In this document: positions 1 through 6,229 of the stretch, in pieces
Layout of the letters: every line of letters starts with the position of its first letter
Position numbering within the stretch: position 1 is the first letter of the stretch
Source of the DNA: Desulfobacteraceae bacterium
GTDB taxonomy: Bacteria; Desulfobacterota; DSM-4660; Desulfatiglandales; Desulfatiglandaceae
Length of the DNA stretch: 10,071 nt
Assembly (NCBI GenBank): GCA_020349865.1
Contig: CP070700.1
Span: 4,193,133 to 4,203,203 of the forward strand
Reading direction: 5' to 3'
Translations under genes and position numbers: made by a program
Notes under the pieces: generated by a model
What the model was told of the DNA's origin: nothing
What the model saw: only the letters and a program-made list of their open reading frames with translations
Database searches by the model: none

Positions 1-96
1 CATCACCTGAACCTTAAACGCATCCACAAGCTGATCTGCTGTTATAAATCCTTTCTCCACCGCTATGTTGCCGAAACGCTTTTGAAATTGTGACAT
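1..96 (-). CDS. Partial N-terminus of a small hypothetical protein (cut by left edge)
   Basis: An ATG at 94-96 opens a minus-strand frame that stays open to position 1, giving 32 residues before the window ends. A GGAG Shine-Dalgarno (106-109) lies 9 bases upstream. The visible part contains RFGNIAVEKGFITADQLVDA. This has the look of the 'FGxIAVEKGxIT..QL..A' module seen in small proteins of sulfate reducers and, more loosely, in the N-terminal domain of GspE/MshE-type secretion ATPases. The resemblance is from memory and gives no function. The gene is separated from the redox operon by about 385 bases and has its own sigma-54-like promoter, so it is probably an independent unit. Confidence 0.7.
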   Translation of the reverse strand, partial: MSQFQKRFGNIAVEKGFITADQLVDAFKVQVM

Positions 97-163
97 GTTC
101 AATCACTCCAAATTCTTCAATGCAGAGATTTCTTAACATCAGATATTACTGTTGTGGATGTTA

Positions 164-180
164 AGCAAATTTAATGCCAA
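164..180 (-). promoter_or_regulatory. Candidate sigma-54 (-24/-12) promoter for the left-edge gene
   Basis: Read on the minus strand this is TTGGCATTAAATTTGCT. Set against the sigma-54 consensus YTGGCACGRNNNTTGCW, it matches the GG of the -24 element and the GC of the -12 element with the required 10 bases between them. Only the two bases after TTGGCA differ from the consensus. Transcription would start near 153, giving a leader of about 58 bases before the ATG at 96. An RpoN-dependent activator is expected, but I could not identify a binding site for one. Confidence 0.6.
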
Positions 181-241
181 TTTTCAGGACTAAATCCTTG
201 AGGGTTTGAAATATGACGGCTTCGTAAACAGTCTCCCCCGA

Positions 242-330
242 TGTCATTGCGAGAATAGCGAAGCAATCTCATTGATTGTAACAGGTTGAAAACATAAGAT
301 TGCCACTTCGCTTCGCTCATCGCTATGACG
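242..330. repeat. Imperfect inverted repeat, probable interspersed palindromic element
   Basis: The left arm (242-269) begins TGTCATTGCGAGAATAGCGA. The reverse complement of the right arm (297-330) begins CGTCATAGCGATGAGCGAAG. Both arms then continue through a GCGAAG stretch to GCAATCT. The loop is about 27 bases. The 'cgtcattgcgag...gaagcaatct' theme is familiar from short intergenic repeats scattered through many bacterial genomes, including deltaproteobacteria. This attribution is from memory. The transcript could fold into a long hairpin downstream of the FTR-like gene. Confidence 0.65.
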
Positions 331-481
331 CATGGAATGACTTCTTGCGAGTTCATCACTTATTGTGCTCTAAAAGCGAATGACTGACTGTTGTGATAGA
401 ACAGGTGGTAGGTCAAATTAGGCAGGTCAATTATGGATTTAATATGTACGTGACACACAGCATTCTACTTCATATTCTCCT

Positions 482-808
482 TTAATCGGATGGCGGCCTC
501 CTCTCCGGCACATATTCGTGGGGGATCTTTTCCTCATTCCACTCTTTTGAAACATAGAGGTTGCAATAACAGCTTCCATACTCCTTTACATCCGGTTCTC
601 TGTATGCACATGGACAGAAGATATCCTGATCCTTTTCCCGATCACCCGATGCCAGCCTGCATGGACAGGACATATAGCCATAACGTTTCTTGTTTACATG
701 GAGGGCTTCCAGGAGTTCAAAGACCCCCCTTTTGTCCTTATTGAAATAGTAACCTTTCGGCTCTTGAATCTTCCTTAGCGTCTCGTATAACTTCTCTACC
801 TCAGTCAT
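482..808 (-). CDS. Ferredoxin:thioredoxin reductase-like catalytic (beta) subunit
   Basis: This 108-residue protein carries the cysteine pattern of the FTR catalytic subunit: CPC at 48-50, CPC at 65-67 and CYC at 80-82. In this family four of the cysteines hold a [4Fe-4S] cluster next to a redox-active disulfide. The enzyme takes electrons from ferredoxin, one at a time, to reduce a thioredoxin-fold partner. Spacing is 14 and 12 residues instead of the plant/cyanobacterial 16 and 8, and the usual CHC is CYC, as I recall for the anaerobe-type branch. No variable (alpha) subunit is visible. The ATG overlaps the stop of the glutaredoxin-like gene as ATGA, with GGGAGG 10 bases upstream, so translation is probably coupled. 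It is the last gene of the run. The likely substrate is the neighbouring glutaredoxin (inference). Confidence 0.88.
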   Translation of the reverse strand: MTEVEKLYETLRKIQEPKGYYFNKDKRGVFELLEALHVNKKRYGYMSCPCRLASGDREKDQDIFCPCAYREPDVKEYGSCYCNLYVSKEWNEEKIPHEYVPERRPPSD

Positions 809-1056
809 AGTCTTAAAGCCTCCCTTATTTCATCCTCTTTATAGCCAACAATGACACTGTCGCCAATGATAATGGTAGGAAAGGAGCATCTTGGATTCAA
901 TTTTTTTACATCTTCAAGTATTGCCGTCCTTTCCTCTCCCTCAAGCAAGTCCACATCGGTAAATTCATACTTCACCTGGCACTCATCCAGGAACCTTTTG
1001 GTGGCCTTACAATGACTGCAGGTGCTAAGGGAATACATTTTTACTGAATTATCCAT
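805..1056 (-). CDS. Glutaredoxin-like / NrdH-like thiol-disulfide protein
   Basis: At 83 residues this is the size of a minimal glutaredoxin. It has strand 1 'KMYSLSTCSHC' with a C-S-H-C active site at residues 13-16. The cis-proline segment 'CSFPTIII' follows near 58-65, and then the 'GD..IVGYKEDEIREAL' tail typical of glutaredoxins. The CSHC motif and the absence of an obvious glutathione-binding signature fit a dithiol protein reduced by a reductase rather than by glutathione. The ATG has a strong AGGAG 7 bases upstream. Its 5' end overlaps the cysteine-rich gene by 16 bases, and its 3' end overlaps the FTR-like gene by 4 bases. This makes it a natural electron acceptor for that FTR-like protein and a possible donor to the ArsC domain encoded upstream (inference). 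Confidence 0.88.
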   Translation of the reverse strand: MDNSVKMYSLSTCSHCKATKRFLDECQVKYEFTDVDLLEGEERTAILEDVKKLNPRCSFPTIIIGDSVIVGYKEDEIREALRL

Positions 1057-1238
1057 CTTAAATCTCCTCTCTTTTTACTTCTCCACTCCATATATTGACC
1101 ATGGGTGAAATTTGGGCCCAGTTCCGATGGCGCATTTGAATGAGCGCTTCTCCGGCAAAGGCGACAGCGGCTTTTGATGCACATCTGACACTGAAGGCAG
1201 TCGGGGCATTTGGTTTTTTTGTTAGGATCTGGCGCCAA
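1041..1238 (-). CDS. Small six-cysteine protein of unknown function (TTG start)
   Basis: I do not recognise the family. The 65-residue product has all six of its cysteines packed into residues 11-28, as C-x2-C-x2-C-x2-C-x4-C-x2-C in a basic context. The remainder is polar with a conserved-looking 'GPNFTHGQYMEW' segment and no membrane helix or signal peptide. The only start in frame after an upstream stop is TTG at 1236-1238. A GGAG 6 bases before it and a 25-base gap from the fusion gene support translation. The dense cysteines could hold an Fe-S cluster, zinc or a soft metal(loid) such as As(III). Placement between an arsenate-reductase fusion and a glutaredoxin/FTR pair favours a redox or metal-thiolate role. 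This is inference only. Confidence 0.7.
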   Translation of the reverse strand: MAPDPNKKTKCPDCLQCQMCIKSRCRLCRRSAHSNAPSELGPNFTHGQYMEWRSKKRGDLRWIIQ

Positions 1239-1244
1239 TACTCA

Positions 1245-1248
1245 CTCC
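1245..1248 (-). promoter_or_regulatory. Shine-Dalgarno site selecting the TTG start
   Basis: Minus-strand GGAG (within CTGGAGTGAG) lies 6 bases before the TTG at 1236-1238. An in-frame TGA sits immediately upstream at 1242-1244, so no earlier start is possible. The next in-frame methionine falls after the cysteine cluster has begun. Confidence 0.65.
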
Positions 1249-1263
1249 AGTAAAGAATAGACC

Positions 1264-2238
1264 CTATTCCGCGCTTTCCTCGGAAACAAGATCGCTCACT
1301 CTTTTTTCTATATCGTTTCTGACTTTCCGCATGAATGAGATCGATTTACCTGCCGGATCTTTCAAGTTCCATTCCCTATTTGGTACTCCGGGAAAATAGG
1401 GACACGCATCTTCACAGCCCATTGATATGATCAGATCCGGTCTTCCGAAGTGGGCGACTTCCTCAATCGATTTTGGTTTCCGAAAGGACATGTCGATCCC
1501 TTTTTCCCTCATCACCTCTTCCATGATCGGATTTGTCTCCTGTGCCGGCTTACTGCCCGCGCTTTCAACTTCGATCTTGTCCCCGGCATGGTACTGGGCA
1601 AAGGCGCTTGCCATCTGGCTACGGCAGGCATTTTCTGTGCATACAAAGAGGACCTTCTTTCTACTTAGAAAGGGGGTCACAAGGGTCCTTGCCTTTTCCT
1701 TTACCTCTGCGAGGGCCGTGGGGTGTTTCTCTATGTCGCCTGACCCTTCGATCTGTTTGTAAGTGAGGCCCCCGTCATAACTTGCACCTAAAGCGTCAAA
1801 AAAATACTTGGCCGTAAGGCTGACGCCTTCAAACAGGTTTTTCCCTTTTGTGGCTCCCAGGGCAAGTAAAAAACCACGCCGCCACTTCCTGCCAGGATCA
1901 GTGAGCCTGTGCACATATCTCCTCGCCCACAGGGCCTGAGATCGATCAATAAGTGCTTTCATCTGGGCCGTAGGGCCATAAAAGAATATGGGCGTGGCCA
2001 TCACGATGATATCAGCTTGACGGAGCAGATGATAAATCTCCTGCATGTCATCATCAATGGGACAAAAGCCCTTTTTTTCACAGGTTCCACATTCCTGACA
2101 GGGGGTGATATCTTTTCGAGCAACATCAAGATGGTGTGTGCGGGCACCAAGTGTTTCAGCCTCATTAAGAAAGGCCGCAAGGAGAATGCTGGTATTTCCT
2201 TTAAGACGCGGGCTTCCCTGTAATCCAAGAACAAACAT
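1264..2238 (-). CDS. Fusion: Fe-S flavoprotein (NADPH-FMN reductase fold) + LMW-phosphatase-type arsenate reductase
   Basis: Residues 1-190 form a flavodoxin-like FMN reductase domain: 'GLQGSPRLKGNTS' is the FMN phosphate loop and 'ATPIFFYGPTAQMKALIDR' the flavin-binding segment. Between them, C47-x2-C50-x2-C53-x5-C59 resembles the compact [4Fe-4S] motif of the iron-sulfur flavoproteins (Isf). Residues 194-318 are an ArsC of the low-molecular-weight tyrosine-phosphatase family. The P-loop is CTENACRSQ (nucleophile C200, R206), followed by resolving-type cysteines C275 and C279 in 'GCEDACPYFPG' and the catalytic-acid loop 'DPAG'. The GC-x3-C pattern is closer to the actinobacterial/mycothiol-type ArsC than to the C-x6-C Staphylococcus type. 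The ATG has AAGGA 9 bases upstream. It heads the second block after a 167-base gap. Both domains look intact. Arsenate reduction is the best guess, but a phosphatase-like role remains possible. Confidence 0.88.
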   Translation of the reverse strand: MFVLGLQGSPRLKGNTSILLAAFLNEAETLGARTHHLDVARKDITPCQECGTCEKKGFCPIDDDMQEIYHLLRQADIIVMATPIFFYGPTAQMKALIDRSQALWARRYVHRLTDPGRKWRRGFLLALGATKGKNLFEGVSLTAKYFFDALGASYDGGLTYKQIEGSGDIEKHPTALAEVKEKARTLVTPFLSRKKVLFVCTENACRSQMASAFAQYHAGDKIEVESAGSKPAQETNPIMEEVMREKGIDMSFRKPKSIEEVAHFGRPDLIISMGCEDACPYFPGVPNREWNLKDPAGKSISFMRKVRNDIEKRVSDLVSEESAE

Positions 2239-2405
2239 TTAATGGATTCCTTTTCTCAGAAATTTCAGCGTTTATTTTTCCATTCGCTAAGTCTAAAATC
2301 TTCGCCTTTCAGGTGAACAGCTTTAGCCTGTTTAGCATTTTGAATATCGCACAAGGAATTTCGAACAACAGAACCCTGGCCATTATGGGAACCTCTAACA
2401 GAGCC
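2239..2405. other. Gap between the two operon blocks; possible internal promoter region
   Basis: This 167-base stretch separates the YyaL-like stop from the fusion gene. It holds no credible coding frame. A short AACAG/CTGTT inverted repeat at 2315-2331 lacks a T-run and is not a convincing terminator. The hexamers TTGTTC and TATTCA, 16 bases apart on the minus strand, are only a weak sigma-70 match. The gap is long compared with the 10-25 base junctions elsewhere, so separate control of the second block is plausible. Confidence 0.4.
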
Positions 2406-4559
2406 TCATTTGAGGACACTCTCCAATTGATCTACATCGGTAATTGGTGTCTGACAGGCGTATTGCTCGCACACGAAAACAGTAGGCCGTTCATTCATCG
2501 GAGCCATGGGTTCTACAAAGGGAGACAAGTCCACAAGCCTTTTACCTTCCGATCCTTGAGGCCGAAACAGCACAACCTTATTGGGCAGAAATTTTCTTTG
2601 AACTGCGGCGATCATGGCCTGGGTGCCATCAAGGGCGCGGTCTCCGGTAATAACGATCTCCTTGCTCGGTCCAACCATAAAGTCAAGGGCCACAAGTAAC
2701 TGAGTATATGCCATGGGGTGTCCGGTAACCTGACCGGAAAAATACCGGGTCACCTGCTCATACTTTTGCTCCAAACTGACGTTTCCCGTCATCCGGCCCA
2801 GGCGTAAAAAGTTGAGGGCCGCAACGGAGTTGCCTGAAGGCAGTGCCCCGTCGTATATCTCTTTGTTCTTTACAATAAGTGGTTCATTGCCTCTTCCGGT
2901 AAAAAAAAGTCCCCCCATTTGTTTATCCCAAAAAATATCTATCATTTCTTGATTCAGTTCAACGGCTTTCTCAAGATAGGAAACATCAAAGGTAGCTTCA
3001 TACAATTCAATCAAACCCCACACAAAGAAGGCGTAATCATCCAGGTATCCTGGATATGCTGCATCTCCCTGTCTGTAGCGGCGTAAAAGCCTGCCGTCGG
3101 CTTTTCTGAGGTTTTTTAATATGAAGCTGACTGACTTTCGGGCTGCGTCGGCATATGCTGGATCTTCAAGTGCCTGGGAGGCTTTTGCAAGCGCAGCGAT
3201 CATGAGACCGTTCCAGGAGGTAAGAATCTTGTCATCCTTCAAAGGGTGGGCCCTTTTTTCTCGTACAACAAAAAGCTGGCGTCTGGCATCTTTCAAAAAG
3301 GCTTCGAGTCTTTTCAGGTCCATACCTTCTTTCTTCGCAAATATCTCAGGGTCTACAGGGATATGGGGGATACTGTTGCCATCCTCAAAGTTACCTTCAT
3401 CGGTAATATCGTGGAAGCGGCAGAAGAGGTCGCCGAGTTTTTCCCCCAGATGTTTTTTCACCTCTTCGGGAGTCCAAACATAGAACAATCCCTCTTTTCC
3501 GTCACTGTCAGCATCTTCTGCACAATAGAATCCGCCATCAGGGTCGGTCATATGGCGCAATACATACGTTAGTATCTCACGAACTACCCGGCCGAATGTG
3601 GCCTTTCCTGTTACCTGATACACCTCAGTGTAAGCTATGGCCAATAAAGCCTGATCGTAGAGCATCTTTTCAAAGTGGGGAACAAGCCATTCCTTATCAA
3701 CCGAATAACGGTGAAAACCAAAACCGATATGGTCGAAAATACCGCCCTTTCTCATCGCATCCAGGGTCTTTTCCACCATTTTCAGGGCTGCGGGGTCGGC
3801 GTTCCGTTTGTACCATCTCAGAAGAAACGTAAGGTGGTGCGGTGTTGGAAATTTAGGTGCGGTGCCAAATCCGCCCCAGTTCGGATCGAAGGCCCTCGTA
3901 AGCTGTTCATGTCCCTTTTTCAAAGTGTCCAAGTTAACGGCCTGACCCGATCTATTCGAATCCGAGGACTGAATGGCATTGGTGATTTCCTCGCTCGCCT
4001 TCAGTATGCGCGGCCGGTCTTTTTCCCACATTGCCGCGATCTGGCCAAGGATGTCCATGAAACCGGTCATGCCCATTCTGCTTAGCTTTGGAAAATAGGT
4101 GCCCGCAAAAAAAGGTTTCGCCTCCGGCGTCATAAAGACGGACAGGGGCCATCCACCTCGTCCCGTCATAGCCTGACACACGGCCATATAAATCTTGTCC
4201 ACATCCGGACGCTCTTCACGGTCTACTTTTATGGCAATGTAATGCTTGTTTAGAATCCCGGCTACTTCTTCGTCTTCAAACGACTCGTGCGCCATGACAT
4301 GGCACCAATGGCACGTTGCATAGCCAATGGAAAGGAAGATCGGTTTGTCCTCCTTCTTTGCTCTCTGGAAAGCTTCCTCACCCCAGGGATACCAGTTAAC
4401 AGGGTTGTTGGCATGTTGAAGGAGATACGGGCTCTTCTCATCAATCAAACGATTTGAAGCCCCTTTTGGTTTTGCGTCAGCAGGGTTCACATTGACTCCT
4501 AATGAAGATGTCAAAAAAAGGATTAATATCCATAGCGCACGTCTAATTTTCGGTCTCAC
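2406..4559 (-). CDS. YyaL/SSP411-type thioredoxin-fold protein (DUF255) with signal peptide
   Basis: Numbered from the GTG at 4557-4559 the protein has 717 residues. Family hallmarks are '[21 protein letters not shown]' split across residues 43-63, '[18 protein letters not shown]' with active-site C83-H-W-C86, and '[14 protein letters not shown]'. A long alpha/alpha-barrel half of six-hairpin-glycosidase type follows, ending in the family's closing '[11 protein letters not shown]' motif. The N-terminus '[18 protein letters not shown]', followed by ADA-K near residue 29, is a signal peptide with an AxA cleavage site. The longest frame starts 19 codons earlier inside the reductase gene. That start lacks a ribosome site and would bury the signal peptide behind a charged stretch. 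AAGGGGAG (4564-4571) favours the GTG. Family biochemistry is poorly known (mammalian SPATA20 and B. subtilis YyaL are members). Periplasmic placement is inferred. Confidence 0.9.
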   Translation of the reverse strand: MRPKIRRALWILILFLTSSLGVNVNPADAKPKGASNRLIDEKSPYLLQHANNPVNWYPWGEEAFQRAKKEDKPIFLSIGYATCHWCHVMAHESFEDEEVAGILNKHYIAIKVDREERPDVDKIYMAVCQAMTGRGGWPLSVFMTPEAKPFFAGTYFPKLSRMGMTGFMDILGQIAAMWEKDRPRILKASEEITNAIQSSDSNRSGQAVNLDTLKKGHEQLTRAFDPNWGGFGTAPKFPTPHHLTFLLRWYKRNADPAALKMVEKTLDAMRKGGIFDHIGFGFHRYSVDKEWLVPHFEKMLYDQALLAIAYTEVYQVTGKATFGRVVREILTYVLRHMTDPDGGFYCAEDADSDGKEGLFYVWTPEEVKKHLGEKLGDLFCRFHDITDEGNFEDGNSIPHIPVDPEIFAKKEGMDLKRLEAFLKDARRQLFVVREKRAHPLKDDKILTSWNGLMIAALAKASQALEDPAYADAARKSVSFILKNLRKADGRLLRRYRQGDAAYPGYLDDYAFFVWGLIELYEATFDVSYLEKAVELNQEMIDIFWDKQMGGLFFTGRGNEPLIVKNKEIYDGALPSGNSVAALNFLRLGRMTGNVSLEQKYEQVTRYFSGQVTGHPMAYTQLLVALDFMVGPSKEIVITGDRALDGTQAMIAAVQRKFLPNKVVLFRPQGSEGKRLVDLSPFVEPMAPMNERPTVFVCEQYACQTPITDVDQLESVLK

Positions 4560-4563
4560 CTCA

Positions 4564-4571
4564 CTCCCCTT
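4564..4571 (-). promoter_or_regulatory. Shine-Dalgarno site selecting the GTG start of the YyaL-like gene
   Basis: Minus-strand AAGGGGAG overlaps the TAA stop of the preceding reductase gene and sits 4 bases (6 from the AAGGGG core) before the GTG at 4557-4559. It implies termination-coupled reinitiation and places the signal peptide at the true N-terminus. Confidence 0.6.
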
Positions 4572-6204
4572 AGGGACGGGTACCCTGTTTCCAGTAAGGA
4601 TTAACCAGATCCTCAAATATAGCCAGGGCCGCCTCTGAGCCCTGACCGGCCGCTGTCACAATCTGCTTGTAGCCCCCTTCCACATCTCCTGCGGAATAAA
4701 TCCCGGGTAAATTTGTCCTGTGCCGCGAATCATGTTTTATGTACCCATCGGGGGTGATTTCGACCCCGATTTTCTGAGCCAATTCCACAGACGGCTGGTA
4801 ACCGACGGCGATAAAGACACCATCTGTCGGCATGGCTTTAGTTTCTTGGGTTCGGGTGTTGTAGAGATCAACCTCCTCCACACGATCTTTTCCCTTTATC
4901 TCCTTAATCTCCGTATTGAAAATGACGGGGATATTATTGTCAGATAAATTCTTAGTAAGATGCTCCTGGGCCCTCAATTTGTCTCTTCTGTGGACGAGGG
5001 TTACGTCTACTCCAATATGATGCAGGTGCAGGGCCTCAGTAACCGCACTATCCCCTCCTCCAACCATGACCACCTTTTTACCTTTGAATAAGGGGCCGTC
5101 GCATGTGCTGCAATAGCTGACCCCATGACCTGAAAGCCGCGACTCCCCGGGAACACCAAGAGTTCTATATCTGGCGCCTGTGGCCAGAAGCACTGCCCTG
5201 GCCGTAAAACGTCTACGGTTGGTTGAGATCACTATCGGATTGCCGGGTTGTATCTCCATTACCTCTTCACCTGGAAATATCTTCGCATATTCAAGGGCAT
5301 GGCTCACCATAAGGTCCACAAGCGCCTTTCCGCCAACCTGGGTAACACCGGGATAGTTTTCCACAACAGGTGTGGTTGCAATCTGACCGCCAAGGGCATC
5401 CCGTTCAATAATGACAGACCTAAGACCGCTGCGGGCACCGTATATGCCGGCAGTCAAGCCGGCAGGACCCCCACCCACAATTACAAGATCCGTTTCTACC
5501 TCCCGTGCACCGCTTTCAGGTATGAAAACGGTCTGCTCTTCCATCTTTTCCAGAGACACCATGAACAACTCTTCCGGTTGAGCGCCCTTTGCGATCAGTT
5601 TTTCATTGGCGTATACCTGGGGTACACTCTGGGCCGAGTACTGCTCTGCCAGCTCAGGATTGGCCTGTATGTCAACTATCTCCAAGGAAATAAGATCGGG
5701 CTTTTCAATGGCCGCCTTAAGGGCGTTGACCGCCTGCTGGGGACAGTAGGGACAGGACGGACTTACAAACACCTTGAGACTCCGGGGTGATTGGATCTTT
5801 TCAAGGATATTGATGGACTGATCGCCCATATTGGTGTTTCTGTATCCCATCATAATAAGGGCTTCCACAAAGGTTCGCCCCTCTTCTCCCATGGGAGCAC
5901 CTAACCATCGCACATGATAGCGTTCCGGATCAAATACCAGAGTAGGCGAGTATTCGACCTTCCATTTCTTGGCTTTTTTATGGCCCAGGTCATATTCAAG
6001 TAAGGTGATTTTAGGGGACATCTCCCTGACAACACGAATCAGCTGTCTTGCAGCCTGGCTGAATAGATCGTTCTTGCCCTGAGTTGTGAAGAGAAACAGG
6101 GGGATTTCATTAGGGATGTTTTCAAAAATTGCCTGCAGCTCGGCCTGAGCCTGCACCTGCATATCTTCCTCAGATCTGTCTTGTGTATGGTTAACGTTCG
6201 ACAT
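4570..6204 (-). CDS. AhpF-like thioredoxin reductase with N-terminal double thioredoxin-fold domain
   Basis: Numbered from the ATG at 6202-6204 the protein has 544 residues. Residues about 20-225 form two thioredoxin folds in tandem. The first has no cysteine pair (FTTQGKND where CxxC would be). The second has C151-P-Y-C154 followed by the cis-Pro segment 'SVPQVYAN'. Residues 239-535 are a flavin disulfide reductase of the TrxB type: FAD motif GGGPAG, redox CSTCD with C365 and C368, NAD(P) motif GGGDSA, 'HRRDKLRA' suggesting NADPH, and the FAD-end motif 'GIYSAGD'. This is the AhpF architecture, where the N-terminal CxxC relays electrons from the reductase core. No ahpC is present, so the partner may be another peroxiredoxin or a disulfide protein. 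Upstream GTG codons overlap the GAGGTG Shine-Dalgarno (6211-6216), so the ATG 6 bases downstream was chosen. Confidence 0.92.
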   Translation of the reverse strand: MSNVNHTQDRSEEDMQVQAQAELQAIFENIPNEIPLFLFTTQGKNDLFSQAARQLIRVVREMSPKITLLEYDLGHKKAKKWKVEYSPTLVFDPERYHVRWLGAPMGEEGRTFVEALIMMGYRNTNMGDQSINILEKIQSPRSLKVFVSPSCPYCPQQAVNALKAAIEKPDLISLEIVDIQANPELAEQYSAQSVPQVYANEKLIAKGAQPEELFMVSLEKMEEQTVFIPESGAREVETDLVIVGGGPAGLTAGIYGARSGLRSVIIERDALGGQIATTPVVENYPGVTQVGGKALVDLMVSHALEYAKIFPGEEVMEIQPGNPIVISTNRRRFTARAVLLATGARYRTLGVPGESRLSGHGVSYCSTCDGPLFKGKKVVMVGGGDSAVTEALHLHHIGVDVTLVHRRDKLRAQEHLTKNLSDNNIPVIFNTEIKEIKGKDRVEEVDLYNTRTQETKAMPTDGVFIAVGYQPSVELAQKIGVEITPDGYIKHDSRHRTNLPGIYSAGDVEGGYKQIVTAAGQGSEAALAIFEDLVNPYWKQGTRP

Positions 6205-6229
6205 ATCCACCACCTCGCTTTCGTTTCAA

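Larger units (their letters stand above)
97..481. other. Intergenic region without a gene
   Basis: No coding frame here is convincing. The region holds the sigma-54-type promoter of the left-edge gene (164-180) and a long imperfect inverted repeat (242-330). It also holds a minor direct repeat, aggtcaaatta at 410-420 and aggtcaatta at 424-433. No classical GC-hairpin plus T-run terminator follows the FTR-like gene. The inverted repeat is the only structure placed to end transcription of the operon. Confidence 0.6.

Noticed and set aside
171..359. A 62-codon minus-strand open frame
   Set aside because: It runs across the inverted repeat and the sigma-54-like promoter, has no Shine-Dalgarno, and its sequence is explained by repeat arms.
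2001..2234. A 77-codon minus-strand frame inside the fusion gene
   Set aside because: It is an alternate frame of the FMN-reductase domain that begins almost at the same place. The real frame carries the FMN and cluster motifs.
2315..2331. AACAG/CTGTT hairpin as a terminator between the two blocks
   Set aside because: The stem is only 5 base pairs, AT-rich and without a T-run on the minus strand.
2313..2699. A 128-codon plus-strand open frame
   Set aside because: Most of it is antisense to the conserved C-terminus of the YyaL-like protein, and there is no ribosome-binding site.
5248..5790. A 180-codon plus-strand open frame
   Set aside because: It lies antisense inside the thioredoxin-reductase gene, whose motifs are unmistakable. 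The predicted product resembles no fold I recognise.
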